Source of the DNA: Daphnia carinata
Lineage: Eukaryota > Arthropoda > Branchiopoda > Diplostraca > Daphniidae
Direction: 5' to 3'
DNA length: 64,000 bases
Assembly: GCF_022539665.2 (NCBI RefSeq)
Contig: NC_081335.1
Span: 3,100,001-3,164,000, forward strand
Below the pieces are notes generated by a model. That model was not told the origin of the DNA. It worked only from the letters and a program-made list of their open reading frames with translations, and did not search any database. Shown here piece after piece: positions 1-12,196 of this stretch (position 1 is its first letter; each line of letters begins with the position of its first letter). A program made the position numbers and the translations under genes.

Positions 1-431
1 AAAGACACACCCTCTTCCTCCAATTCTCTACCAAGTCCCAACTGCAGGCTCGACAACGACAGTGCAAGCGCATTGTTTGTTGCGATCCTCCGGTCATCGC
101 GTGATGTTACCAGCCGACACAATGACAATCGGCATCTCTGATTACCCAGGTGCGTTTCCTTTCTTTTCAAACTGCCATTGAAAGGAAAATGTTTTCATTT
201 TCTGCGTTACGAGCTTCAAGGTTATGTCTTTCGAAAGAATCACACTGGCTGGACATTACCGGACTTTGTAAAACATAAACCGTCCAAATGCATTACTTTA
301 CGTCAAGAGGCGGGATGATCATAAGTGGGCGGAGGGACGCACGTTAGAGGATGCCAAAAATGTTTAAATAAGACGATCGTGCAACCATTTGGATCGATTC
401 ACGTCCAAGCTTAAGGTGTTCTCCGAACGAT
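1..431. other. Region upstream of the first cuticle gene
   Basis: No gene is supported here. Bases 1-150 stay open in more than one + frame and end in CCAG before gtgcgt, a plausible splice donor, so this could be the end of an exon from a gene lying before the window. Several frames being open at once makes that weak evidence. The rest is upstream or 5' untranslated DNA of the gene starting at 432. Confidence 0.4.
363..370 (+). promoter_or_regulatory. TATA-like box of cuticle gene 1
   Basis: TTTAAATA lies about 62 bases before the start codon at 432. This fits a transcription start near 390-400 and a short leader. It is weaker than the TATA boxes of the other cuticle genes in this cluster. 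Confidence 0.4.
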
Positions 432-1317
432 ATGGAACTCCCCGTCAGAGTAAGCTATTATCTAAAATATTCAAAAGCCTCATACTATTCAAACTCCTAC
501 ACATATCATGGCATCTTCCCATCAAATAGGCCGTTTTTCTGCTAACTATTGCTATGCGTGTCTATGCTGGCCTTCCCCATACGCCGGACATTTCATCTAA
601 ACCGGCCCCGCTTGTAGGTCCACTTCAACCGCAGGTATTTGGATCATCCTCATTCGGCTTAATGTGATTACACGTTTACCGATTAATCATAATGCATGTT
701 CGCAGATGCCACAGGTTGCTAATGACTATGGGTTCCGCTACGCAGTTAACGATTTTAACGGCAACGAACATTCGCACCAGCAGAGACGCGTCGGTAATTC
801 AGTTACGGGACAGTATAAAGTGTTATTGCCTGACGGACGATTACAGACTGTCACATACATCGCGGACGAGAATGGCTATCGAGCTAAAGTGGATTACACA
901 CCCGGCCGTCCTGGGGAAGCTACTACAGCTGGCTTCGGTGTCCCTCCGCCTGTACCTTTGAGACCTGGGCCTTTAAACGTTCCATTCGCAGCACAAAAAA
1001 CAGCGGAGATCGCATCCGTCGTTGAAGAGACTCAAGAACAGAGTCCTTTATTACGAAGGAGTGATGATGACGCTGTAACGAAGGATATCGTAGATGCTGA
1101 ACAAATAGATTTACTTTCATACGATGGAAGTGATGAAGATCGCACGACAGTTAAAAGAGGCACCAGGAGGCTCGGTTCCATGCCGAAATTAGCACATCTT
1201 TCATACAACAATCGTGCAGGTAGAATTCGATTTAACGATGCTTACACTAGTGTACCTCGTTTTGGATCATTGGCCAACTACCGATCGCCCTACACCGCAG
1301 CACGATTTGCATATTAA
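432..1317 (+). CDS. Cuticle protein with RR chitin-binding domain (cluster gene 1)
   Basis: Three exons, 432-449, 530-634 and 706-1317, all joined in phase 0, give 244 residues. The first two exons encode a signal peptide (MELPVR then AVFLLTIAMRVYA), with cleavage likely after residue 19. The RR (chitin_bind_4) domain spans about residues 49-106. It contains the aromatic YGFRYAVNDF segment, GQYKVLLPDGRLQTVTY and DENGYRAKVDY. RR proteins are known to bind chitin fibres in the exoskeleton. The tail (107-244) is acidic and then basic, with a KRGTRR run that could be a proprotein cleavage site (inference). The start was chosen because it alone gives a secreted protein. AATAAA at 1476-1481 and 1495-1500 can end the transcript. 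Domain identity is firm; the exact cuticle layer is unknown. Confidence 0.88.
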
Positions 1318-2902
1318 ACTATAGACCCAGTTGATGAATAATATGGGACAATAACATGGTATTCACATAATTCTATATACGTCCAGTTGAGACAATTGAA
1401 ATGCAATACACGGACAGTTTCTATACGATGAATTTGATGCATGAAGTTGTTGGCAGTCACGAAGCGGCACCTAATAATAAACAGAGAGAATAATAATAAA
1501 AGAAATTGTGACAGCAAATCAATTTTGAGTTGGCGCCGTTTGCCGGCACCGTGACAGGCATTTCGCAACGCGAATCATCAATCGATTATCGATGCGAGAG
1601 CCGCGTGAATTCAGACGCGCAGCGTTAAAAAAAAATCCATAATTCTCCGTCTTCACCCAACTGTCGCAATAAAGTCCTTTCATTCCTCAATAATTCGTGA
1701 TAAACAATCGTTACCTATCGTATCGTAAATCTATTACGATGACAATGACAGTGGCAAAATCCCTTGTTACATTGTACGTTCACATAAGACGGACACTACA
1801 ATTGTGTACGCCAAAAGCGCATAAACGTGATCGTTAATGTTGTTGATGAGTTTATAGTACCGGGAGGGTATTGCTCGGTACTCACGAAATCCCCATTGCG
1901 TTGCGGTTGACTCCTCGTCCAATGGGAATAGTTTCGTTCTCATTTTTTTTTTCGCAACTTTGCAATCAAGAGGAAAAATAGCCGCAAACTTTAGCCCAAG
2001 GCCAGCGCTTCGTGACAGGCAATGGATCAGTATATCGTTTCACGATCTGCGTCACGCACGATGTGATAAGATTTTTTGATTGGTGCCCATTTTCGCTTAA
2101 AGTCCTTGAAGCAAATCCGTTCGCGGATTGACCAATAGGGGCAGCTCAACAGGGAATTGCGCGTACGCCACAACATTTTGTTCCGTCTGATTTCATCAAC
2201 CGGAAATCAATTTTAAAGAAACGCCACTATTAGATTTGTCCTTGGTGATTCCGATTTGTTTACTGAATCGGTTCTTCCTACCATGTGCAATTTGGAGGAG
2301 GTCAAGCAAAAGGATTTCCTCGTCTTTTCAAGTTTGGGGAATGCAACATCCTCTTCCTGCAGTGTTACACTTTATCTACGCCGATCGAATTATTACGAAA
2401 ACGAAATGGAGTGACTCATTGGAAAGTGCACACGCCTCTGTGCCTTATTATCCCTGTTCCGGGCTCACGAGTTATTAATTCAGGTAAAAACGATGATGCC
2501 ATGTGATATTAATACTTTCTCTTTTTCTCTTTCCCTCCTCCACTCAGTTTCCAAACAAGACTTGTCAACCTTTCCACCTCGTTCTGTTTGGAACTGTAAA
2601 ACGTTGGGGTTCACTTTTCCTTTCTTTCCCTTACAAACCCCAAAAACGACATGCGAGTTTTGAGATTGGCTAATCCCGTGTTAACCTACAGATGAAGGAG
2701 TGTCCTGCATTTGTTTGTATCATTCTTTTCTTGTTGCAGCAGCAGCTTTTAGCTGTCACACACAATGAAGACTGTCATTTTTGATTTTCCTGGAGAAAGA
2801 AATATTCATAAAAACTAAAGATATAAAAGGTGGTCGGGCCAACGAAATTCATTCAATCACTTTACAGTTGATGACCAGAACAGTTCAGGAATAAAGCCAG
2901 CC
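1318..2902. other. Intergenic region between cuticle genes 1 and 2
   Basis: The first about 180 bases are the 3' untranslated region of gene 1, with two AATAAA signals. No coding stretch, RNA gene or repeat was recognised in the rest. The last about 80 bases hold the promoter and leader of cuticle gene 2. Confidence 0.55.
2820..2828 (+). promoter_or_regulatory. TATA box of cuticle gene 2
   Basis: GATATAAAAGG sits about 75 bases before the start codon at 2903. Expected transcription start is around 2850, at ATTCAATCAC. This distance matches the spacing in other genes of the cluster. Confidence 0.65.
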
Positions 2903-4137
2903 ATGTTTCTCTACGTAATTTTATATTTCTAATAACAACTTCAAATCACATCAGTTTTAATTGTGTTTTATTTTACAGTGTCTGTTCGCTGTCGGATTTG
3001 CTGCCTTCGTTCAAGTAAGTTTTGCGTGGATACTTATTAATGTTCTGTTTAACGTAAACTCAATTTTCATTAAAAGGCTGGATTGCCTGAAGCCGGTGGA
3101 TTCCGATATTCCGTGAACGATTTCAACGGTAACGAACAATCGCATCAGCAGAACCGTGGACCAGGGAACGCCGTTAATGGCCAGTACAAGGTCCTCTTAC
3201 CTGATGGCCGTTTGCAGACAGTAACATACATTGCGGATGCGGCTGGTTATCGTGCCAAAGTCGACTACACACCTGCCGCCCCTGGAGAAGTACATTGGCA
3301 TACATTGAAATGTACAAGAATGAAATTCTAAGATGAAATTTATTAATGAATGTTGCAGGCAACGACTGCTGGTGCAGGATTGCCTCCGCCAGCCACTTCG
3401 AGGTTATCTAATGTCGCAGGAAATGGATATGGTGTTGCATCAGCATTCGGCGGAGGTGCGTTTGGTGCTTCTTTCGGAGCTGGGGCTATTGGTGGTAAAT
3501 GTTTGCATATAATGAAGTGTTTTTTTATATAATGTACTAACGGACCTGTACAAAAAATGTAAGGTGGTTATGGAGCATTTGGGAATGGAGGATTCGGAGC
3601 TGCTGGAGCATTTGGGTCTGGATTTGGAGTCGGTAGCTTTGGTGCCGGATATGGCGCAGGGGCTAACTATGGTGCAGGTGGAATGGCTGGTGGATATGGC
3701 ATGGGTGTTGGAGGATACGGTGCTGCTGGATTTGGCGCTGCTGGATATGGTGCTGGAGGGTATGGCTCTGGTGGGTTCGGAGCTGGTGGCTATGGGGCTG
3801 GAGGTTACGGAGCTGGTGGATATGGTGCTGGAGGTTATGGAGCTGGAAACTATGGAGCTGGAGGGCTAGGTGGTGCTTACGGTGGCAGTAGCTATGGAGC
3901 TGGTGGAAGCTATGGGTAAGTTACATGTCTGATCAAACTTCTATGCACAAGAGACATGTTATGACTGACCTCATTTATGAACTTTTCCGTAGATATTCGT
4001 CTCCTATTTACGGAGCTTTAGGTTACAACCCGATTGGATATTCAAGCGCTTCACCTTCGGGATACTCGTACGGTTATTCTACACCCTATTCACAAGTGTA
4101 TTCCTACAGCAATATCTTGGGTGGTATGGGCTACTAG
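2903..4137 (+). CDS. Glycine-rich RR cuticle protein (cluster gene 2)
   Basis: Six exons: 2903-2914, 2979-3014, 3077-3289, 3359-3494, 3564-3915 and 3993-4137, giving 297 residues. The signal peptide (MFLYCLFAVGFAAFVQA) is split over the first two tiny exons. The RR domain is in exon 3 (residues about 22-80: FRYSVNDFNGNEQSHQQ, GQYKVLLPDGRLQTVTY, AAGYRAKVDYTP). It is closely similar to cluster gene 1, including the PGEA-TTAG join, which here holds an extra intron. Exons 4 and 5 encode a long Gly/Ala/Tyr repeat (GYGAGG units). The last exon is Tyr/Ser-rich and ends in MGY. Gly-Tyr repeats in cuticle proteins are associated with flexible or sclerotised matrix (family knowledge). The exon 3 acceptor is TAAAAG, unusual but forced by phase and signal peptide. 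AATAAA is at 4295-4300. Confidence 0.87.
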
Positions 4138-5397
4138 AATCCATCGTCAAATCCCTTAAATATATCATCGACGAAAATCAAGAAAAATTGGAGTGTTGCA
4201 ACTTGTGATGCATCTACTGTTTTAGCCCAATGTATAAAGCGCATACTGTATAAATGCCGATAATAATCTGGAAACAAACTCTTTCAGCGAGCTGAATAAA
4301 AAAATTCTTTCAATTGCAATGGTCGTTGGCAAAACGTATTGGAATGTCTTTTTCTCGTAATGAATTACATACTAACGAAAACATTATTTAGGAGTCAGGT
4401 GTATTCTAATTGGACGACACGTATCACAACAACGTTTTGAAGGTGCGGTGTTTTCCACGGAATTAGTAAGATTCCACTTGTAATTAGTGAAGAGGGAATG
4501 GTCTGTATGCCTTTTGTATTCTTACAGACAAAAGTTGACCCTCCAACCTGGCGGTGACGTAGCTGTCCTAAGAAAAAAAGGTCACCTTCTCTCTATCTCG
4601 AACGAATTTTCTTCCCCCACCTCGCTCATTTTGTTTGCCTTCGAAAAGCTATTTTTTTCTGGGTAGTTTATGCACCGTGCCTAGATCTAATGATGCAAAT
4701 TTATCTACCTTTCCCCTTTCGACTTAATGTTTACCCAGCCTCCGCCGAACTTACTTCGGTTTTCTCGAAAATGCACATTAACAAAATTTAAATAATTTGC
4801 TTTGCACTAGGCAGTCGATGTTTTCATTGGTTTATTTTGCTTTGCAGAATAGTTGCACATGTGAGGCATTAGCCAAATATTCGAGTTCAGTTTAGCGCAT
4901 TGTTTTGTTTTTTTAATTGCATACCTGTAAGCTTAATCTCTTTTAGGCTCTGTCTACACCTGCACCTTTTGTACTTACGGGCGCCATTGAAAACTGGTAC
5001 AATTGAAGTCTGTCCCAATCGGACCCGTCATGAAAACGTTACCTGTGCGCGGTGTTGTTTCGTTCCTAATGACGAACACTTCTGAGAAGCTGTGTCGCCA
5101 TAATTGGCCATATCACCTTTTGCTGTGATTGTAATTGCACCGATATCCAAAGAGACATGTAGACGAAAGTAGGAAAAAAAAAAGAAAAAGGAGAAGAGTC
5201 CAAGGTTACGAAAACAGGTATTTGCACCTACTATATAAAGCATCATTCGATGGTCAGAAAATCATTAGCTGTCTTCGGTAAGTCATCCAAGTAAGACGTA
5301 TCGTATCAATCAGCTATCACTGAAAGTAAAAAGTTCCTTAATAATTATTACCATTTTTGCTAACTTTGTTTGTGTATTCATTTCAGACAAGTAAACA
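4138..5397. other. Intergenic region and 5' untranslated exon of cuticle gene 3
   Basis: The 3' end of gene 2 has AATAAA at 4295-4300. No gene is supported from 4300 to 5230. A likely non-coding first exon of gene 3 ends before gtaagt near 5279. Its intron ends at TTTCAG (about 5386), 11 bases before the start codon. Confidence 0.6.
5232..5239 (+). promoter_or_regulatory. TATA box of cuticle gene 3
   Basis: TATATAAA lies about 30 bases before the predicted non-coding first exon (about 5262-5278), which is then spliced to the coding exon at 5387. Confidence 0.68.
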
Positions 5398-8093
5398 ATG
5401 GATGGAATTCATCTGAGAAGCATTTTGCACATTGCTCTGCTTTGTGCTGCCATAAGCTTAAGCTGGGGAGGTACTGATTATGCCCCCGAAAAGAAATCTT
5501 ATGTAGTCACTGGCGATGTTTATCCACCAACCGACATGTACTCATTGGTAAGTTTCTTTCTGCATTTATCTTGATGTGTGTGGCTATTGCTTTTTTTTTT
5601 TTTTTGTGGAATAACAGAAAAAGATCGTGAATTACGAGTACGCCCTCGATGATTTCTACGGTAACAAACATTCGAAAAAGGAGAAGATCGATGGAGAAAC
5701 TGCTGTGGGCGAGTACAAGACGCTTCTTCCTGATGGCAAAGAACAAACAGTTACATACGAGTCAGGACCTTATGGCCATTTAGCCAATGTGGCTTACACC
5801 GAAGGCAAAACTTCTGCCCCGGAATACAAAGCTCCTGCGCCAGCTCCAGTGTATGAAACTCCTGCGCCAACACCAGCCCCTACCTATCAAGCACCTGCTC
5901 CGGCCTACCAGGCACCTGCTTACATCGAACCTGCATACGAAAAGGTACGTCCTTATTACATTACCTTTGCCTAATTGGTTTTAAGGGTTCAACCGCGTTG
6001 TTCTTTTGTGATGGCAAGCAGAAGAAGGTGAGCTACGAATACGCAGTTGATGATTACAAAGGAAACAAGCACTCCAAGAAGGAAACCATTGATGGAGAAA
6101 CGGCTGTAGGACAGTACAAGACTCTTCTTCCTGATGGCAAAGAGCAAACCGTCACCTACGAATCAGGACCTTCAGGTCATTTAGCCAACGTCAGTTATGC
6201 GCAAGGCCAGGTTTATGCCCCAGCTCCTAGTTACGAAGCTCCTGCTCCAGCACCCGTTTACACAACACCTGCCCCGGTTCCAGCGTACATGGCTCCTGCT
6301 CCTTCGTACATGGCTCCTGCTCCTGCACCAGTATACACAACTGCTGCTCCAGCTCCAACGTACACGACTGCTGCTCCAGCTACAACCTACATGGCTCCTG
6401 TTCCAGCCCCCGTATACGCATCTCCTGCTCCAGTCCCGGTGTACAAGGCTCCTGCTCCAGCTCCAATCTACATGGCGCCTGCCCCGGCCCCGGTATACAC
6501 AATCCCTGCTCCAGCGTACAAGGTTCCTGCTTCAGTATACACAACTGCTGCACCAGCTCCAGCCTACGAAGCCCCTGCTCCGGCACCGACACCTTACAAA
6601 CCTCCTGCTTACGTTGAACCTGCGTACGAAAAGGTATGTCATTATTGTAAGCCCCTAACAAAGTCGATTGAGGTTAATTATTTCTTTGCTTTTGACGAGG
6701 AAAAGAAGAAGGTGAGCTACCAATACTCAGTTGATGATTACAAAGGAAACAAACATTCCAAAAAGGAAACCATTGATGGAGAAACGGCCGTTGGAGAATA
6801 CAAGACTCTTCTTCCTGATGGCAAGGAGCAAACCGTCACCTACGTGTCCGGTCCTGTTGGTCATTTAGCCAGCGTCAGTTATGCACAAGGCCAAATCTAT
6901 GCCCCAGCTCCAATGTACAAAGCTCCTATGCCAGCTCCAGCATACACAACACCTGCTCCAGCCCCGGCCTACATGGCTCCTGCTCCAGCTCCAACCTACA
7001 TGGCGCCTGCACCAGCTCCGGCATACACAACACCTGCGCCAACACCTGCCTATATGGAACCAGCCTACGAAAAGGTATGTAATAGTTAATGTGCTATCGC
7101 AATATGAGTAGTTACTATAAACATTTATGCATTTTGAATCGAAACAACCAGAAGAAGGTGAGCTACCAATACTCGGTTGATGATTACAAAGGAAACAAGC
7201 ACTCCAAGAAAGAAACCATTGATGGAGAAACGGCTGTAGGAGAATACAAGACTCTTCTTCCTGATGGCAAAGAACAAACGGTGACGTATGAGTCAGGGCC
7301 TTATGGTCATTTAGCCAATGTAGCGTACGGAGAAGGCCAAAAATATGCCACAGCCCCTGTTTATACTACACCTGCGCCAGCTTATGAGACTCCGGCTCCC
7401 GTTATGACTACGCCTGCTCCAGTTTACGAGACACCTGCACCTGTGTACACAACGGCCGCCCCGGCTTACACAACAGCAGCTCCGGTTTACACAACAGCCG
7501 CTCCGATTTACACTACACCTGCACCTGTTTACACAACGGCTGCCCCGGTTTACACGACTGCGGCTCCAGCTTATGAGACTCCTGCAGCTTACAAACCACC
7601 CCCTAAGGCCCCGTTCGTACACACCAAAACCTCGGTCACCTATGTGAAAATGCCTTACGTTCCTAAACCTGCTCCGGTCCCTTCCTACCCAGCACCGGCC
7701 CCTTCTTACCCAGCTCCTACTACGTATGCTCCTGCTACGACCACTTATGCTCCTACCACAACTACTACCTATGCCCCTACTACTACCTATGCCCCTACTA
7801 CTACCTACGCCCCTACTACCACTACCTACGCCCCTACTACAACTACCTACGCCACTACCACCGCCGCTACTACCACCACCTACGCTCCTACCACTACTAC
7901 CCCTCCTGCCACCCCTAAGCCTTCTTACGTTTCATTCCCACCCTACATTGCTCCTACCTACCCTGTTCCCGTCCCTACTCTTGCACCATCTTCTTATGTT
8001 CCTCCGGCCACCACTCCTGCCTACACTGCTCCAAGCCCCTCCGCTCCATCTTATGCTCCGAAGCGTATGATGTCCGCGTATGGTAGACGGTAG
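5398..8093 (+). CDS. Four-domain RR cuticle protein with Pro/Ala-rich linkers (cluster gene 3)
   Basis: Five coding exons, 5398-5547, 5618-5944, 6022-6633, 6706-7074 and 7152-8093, all joined in phase 0, give 799 residues. Exon 1 encodes the signal peptide (about residues 1-24). Each of exons 2-5 starts with a lysine pair and one RR domain (motifs DDYKGNKHSKKETIDGE, EYKTLLPDGKEQTVTY, SGPYGHLANV). Each then runs into a Pro/Ala/Tyr linker (PAPAY, TTAAP, YMAPAPAP); exons 2-4 end in AYEK. Domains start near residues 51, 160, 364 and 487. The exon 5 tail is extremely Thr/Pro/Tyr-rich. Single RR domains are the rule in this family, so four is unusual and could let one chain cross-link several chitin fibrils (inference). 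Exons 3-5 are very alike at DNA level, pointing to recent exon duplication or gene conversion. Symmetric phases mean any domain exon could be skipped without a frame change. Confidence 0.87.
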
Positions 8094-10239
8094 ACGAACG
8101 CCAGCACCTCGTCTTTAGACTCGCTTACCAAAAATACCTGCCCTCCTCAATCGGTGAATGGAGTTTTCAGCATGATTAACTGACTTTTTTTAAATATTGA
8201 CTGAAGCTAACTCTTTTAGAAGTCTTTGTTACGCTTCTTACATAAAAAGAATTTTTCTCTTGTTACTATTACTTATTTGAATTTTCAATACATTCCATTA
8301 CTACGCAACGGAAACGACCTTTGTTATTCAAATCACGAACATTTTGCTTCGAATGTCTACATAATTTAGTTTTTTTAAACTGAACGATGCTCAGCGACAA
8401 AGATTGGATGATTACAGATTGATATTTTGCAACCGAACGTGACCGGGATGAAATTAAGCATTACGAGGTATGTAGTTCAAAACTATTAAGCTAATAACAG
8501 AGGCCAACGAAATTTGCCTTCCGTAATTTATTGCCTCCATAATCAAAGCATTCATGTGAGTAACAAGGTTAGACGTCTTGTGATGAAACGAATGTTAACA
8601 TTAAAAGAAGAGCAGTTAACAGTTAAACAGCCATAGCGTGCTGTAGGTGATTTATGACGTTCCATCCCATAAAACATTCGAACTGAAGCAGACTCTACGG
8701 CAAAGCTAACGAAGCATTTCTTTTCTTTTTCACCATCGCATCGATCGAAACAGCTTTCTTAGAAATGAAAACGTTAGTTGATTAACAACCAGCAGCTCAC
8801 AACAATACGTAATCGATTGCGTAACTTTTGGTTTTGATTTATCATTCAGATGACTGTAGAATTCAGACTTGTAGTCTATAGTTCACTAGATAAAGCACGA
8901 GAATCAAAACAAGCTCAATTTTTAATCAACGAAATGAAATTCTAGGAAATGCCATCTTGGACATTGCTTCTGTATTACATTTTATAAAAGCGCAACATCA
9001 AAGAGCCAAAATGTCATAAACTAACAGCCATCCGAATTCGATTAAATACGCCTGAAATTACAGATATAAACTCATGAAAATGAGATCTCTTGTTGTATTA
9101 TAATTAGGCTGAGTCGTTGCTTTGATATTCGCGGTCGCTTTTGCGATACAAGTCAAACTATATGCGAACATGGAGCTATAAAAATGCAGTACGGCTGCAT
9201 TTCACGTTAGTAATCAGCTTGGCAGACACAGCCGGTCAAATTGCATTCAAAGCGTTCTCGTTCACCCAGAACCCACCAACAATTGTTGAAGCCATAATCA
9301 TATCAAATCGCTGCATTACCCGCTATTTTCAACCCCAAATAATACGCTACGTTCAATAAAGAACAATTCGTACCGTCATACTTTTGTATGCACAAAAAAA
9401 AGAGCAAAATGACCTTATTATTTTTGTCGTGTTCATAAGATTTTGCTTCTTTTGAAAGCCCTGCGTTTTATTTTGATTGGATCAAGTAAGGCCGAATCGT
9501 GCGTCATCAGTCTTCCACACCTGGCTCCGCTTTCGACGTGATAATCCTCACTGTCTGACGTGTATCGATTCCACCCTATCCCTTTTGTTCGCTATGACGT
9601 CATTCGAATAGAACGCTCTCTCTAGAGAGGGCCAATTCTTTTTACCCTATGAAGCAGATCGAGATTAAGGACAGCGCTCTTCTACTCTGGGCATCTCGGA
9701 GAATTCATACCACTGGGCATGTCGTTGCAATATAAAAGAATGGGGGAAAAAAACAGACAACGTAAACTCCCTCGTTTTTCTTGGTCGATCTACTGGAACG
9801 ACTTTGGCCTCGACGACGAGCAGTTCTTACATAATGAACTTTCTTCGTGTCAAGATCCCCCTGTGGCATGATTATTATTGCTACGTGTGACGCATCCATT
9901 GAATCAACAAGCATGAGAGGAAACGCAAAGGCACAGGCAATCTGCCCAGCTTATATACATTTTGAAATAAGCAACCCTTGATGGGTAATCGATCGACCTT
10001 TTACATATTTTTTTTGTGTGAATATTCCTGTGAATATTTTTGAAAATGTGTCCTCGTGCCAAACTCTGGCAGGCCTCAGCTATCAAATTTCCTTTGAAAT
10101 CTCTCTCCCCTGATGCCTCGCTGTTTTTGAGTTTGATGTCACTAACTTTTATAGTCAATTCGCATGTATATATAGACATCGGAGTGCAATGTAATGTAGT
10201 ATCCGTTCGTTCGAGTAAGTGCACGATCGTCATCCAGCC
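8094..10239. other. Intergenic region between cuticle genes 3 and 4
   Basis: Contains the 3' untranslated region of gene 3 and AT-rich DNA. Short open frames (for example 9141-9359 +) show no recognisable motif and no splice context. CTCTCTCTAGAGAGG near 9612 is a short palindrome of unknown meaning. The promoter and leader of gene 4 occupy the last about 75 bases. Confidence 0.5.
10167..10174 (+). promoter_or_regulatory. TATA box of cuticle gene 4
   Basis: TATATATA followed by GACATC lies 66-73 bases before the start codon at 10240, placing transcription start near 10197. Confidence 0.6.
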
Positions 10240-11119
10240 ATGATGCCCTCATCATTCATGTCTTTGTTACTAATCAGCACATTGACGTGGAGTTACTGCC
10301 ACGCTTCTTCCCTTGACGAACATTTAACGGTAGTGAATCTGATAAAGAACTCTTGCTATATTCATTTTGAAAATCGTCTGATCTATCCAATTTCTGCAGG
10401 TTGATCAATTAGCGCCTCAAATCGAATCTGAAGAAGTCCGTCCAATTAGCGAACCACAAGAAGAAGTTGATCGAATCAATGGCGAAAATGCTCCATCCAT
10501 CACGACCGGCCAATGTAAAGCAATCTTACCTGATGGTCGTCTTCAAACGGTTGTCTACACCTGCGCACCAACTGGCTACAGCGCTGTCGTTCAATACCAT
10601 AAAACAGGCAATCACAGTGTTCGCGATGAAGCCAATCAAACGGCCAACGCCGATGGAGTTCAACAACATTTGCAGCCCATCACAGAAATTCTTTTTCGAC
10701 CGACAGGCGAGTCTTCTAGGCCGACGGTAGCACCGGAAATGACGTCCACTTCATCCGTGGCTCCTCCGGTGGATGTCACGTCCACTTCATCGATGACTCC
10801 TCCAGTGGAAGTTGAGTCTAGTTCATCTACGAGTCCTCCGGTTCCAACGAGGAGAAGGATGAAGTTAGAATCGATAACTGCCATAACGCCACCGCATCGA
10901 TTACATGGAACGCCGGACAAGATTTCTTTGGTTCAACTTCAACATTCGCTACCATCTCTTCCGGCCATCACGACCACTCCAGCTGGACGGGGTCGCAATA
11001 GTCGTGTTAGTACCGAGGCCCCCGAGCCGAGTTCAACAACGAAATCGAACATAAGAGGAAGAACAAGATGGAACGCTTCGTTCGGAGGACGAAAAGTTCA
11101 ATCAGAACTTCCTTCTTAA
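10240..11119 (+). CDS. Divergent secreted RR-like protein with cysteines (cluster gene 4)
   Basis: Two exons, 10240-10329 and 10400-11119, phase 0, 269 residues. Exon 1 is a signal peptide (MMPSSFMSLLLISTLTWSYC). Exon 2 carries only the C-terminal half of an RR domain: GQCKAILPDGRLQTVVYTCA then PTGYSAVVQY. This aligns directly to GQYKVLLPDGRLQTVTY in its neighbours. The usual upstream aromatic segment (YxYAVxD) is replaced by an acidic, proline-bearing stretch. A Tyr is replaced by Cys in GQCK and a second Cys follows in YTCA. After about residue 130 comes a Ser/Thr/Pro-rich region with a repeated TSTSS...PPV unit, then a basic C-terminus. Chitin binding may be weakened or changed (inference). 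AATAAA at 11354-11359 is the likely poly(A) signal. The model is well supported by splice sites and by position in the cluster. Confidence 0.78.
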
Positions 11120-12172
11120 TAATTGTGCAAGAATGATAACAAAAATTGAAGCTTCTCCTTTTTGTTTCATGAGTTTCCGTTACATCTCTAATTAGCAAAG
11201 TGGGACCACTCTGTTTTTTTTTTATCGTCATGTGTTAGCTGTTCACGAATTTCCATTGCACGTCTTCAACGATTGCTTTACTCTTCTTACTATTACAGTC
11301 TAACTTGAAATGGATTTTTTCGCTACTTTTTGTTATATCTTCTATATAGGATCAATAAATCAAAAAATACGTTTTAAAGGACCTTCTTTTGAAATCTAGA
11401 TATAATCAAATGGACAGGAGAAAAATTAGTTTCCTTTGTTGCAGACTCGTTACGTCTGGGAATAGCTATTTGTCATGATGACAAAGGAATTATTTGGAAG
11501 GTGTTATGAATCACGTCCTGTGCGTGACATCGCCATGTCAAAGACACTCGGCAAATCATCGAATTGCATGCGCGTCAAGTAAATTGGCTTCGTCAGACTC
11601 TCGCACTGTTTTCTTTGAAAAAACGAAAACAAATAATGACAACAGTTATAATGAACCTATTTCTTGATCAGATTACGCACAAAATATCAATAGATGGAAG
11701 GTGCCTCTTTGAAATGAACTGAAACATCAAACTAAAATAACAACCTTTATTATACGCTAGAATCGCGGGGACAATCCCGATTAAAAATAAACTTTGAAAG
11801 CAATTCGCTCGAGGAAAACCACGGACCAAAAATGGCGGTTGAAAACTTGGATTGAGAAAGAAACGATTTTGGCAACAATGGGCAAAAGGCAGTCAAATGC
11901 AACTGCACAGAAAAGTTGGACGGCATTAACTTTTCCGAAAATAAAGTTTCACTAGCAGTCACGCCCGTCGCGTTAACCGTGTAGAAATGACTCATATAGT
12001 CCAACCCCGCTGATTACAATCGACATTTAAGCGTGGTGAATTTCTCATTAAGTGCTGCTAACATTTACGAGCCAGAAAAAAATTATGATGACCAGCTAAT
12101 TTCATTTAGTATTTCTAACGTGTTTCATTTCATGTATATGTGAAATGAAAATGTGTTGAGCTATAGCTAAAA

Positions 12173-12196
12173 TGTGTTGAGCTATAGCTCAACACA
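12173..12196. repeat. 24-bp perfect palindrome with an adjacent half copy
   Basis: TGTGTTGAGCTA is followed immediately by its exact reverse complement. A direct copy of TGTGTTGAGCTATAGCT occurs just upstream (about 12152-12168). Such structure can be a fold-back remnant or a binding site for a dimeric factor; nothing in the sequence decides between these. Confidence 0.7.

Noticed and set aside
6197-6658. Leu/Gln-rich open frame within cuticle gene 3 and a similar one at 3564-3869 in gene 2
   Set aside because: Frame-shifted shadows of the repetitive real coding exons.
11750-12004. 84-codon - strand open frame
   Set aside because: No motif, signal peptide or splice partner; likely chance.
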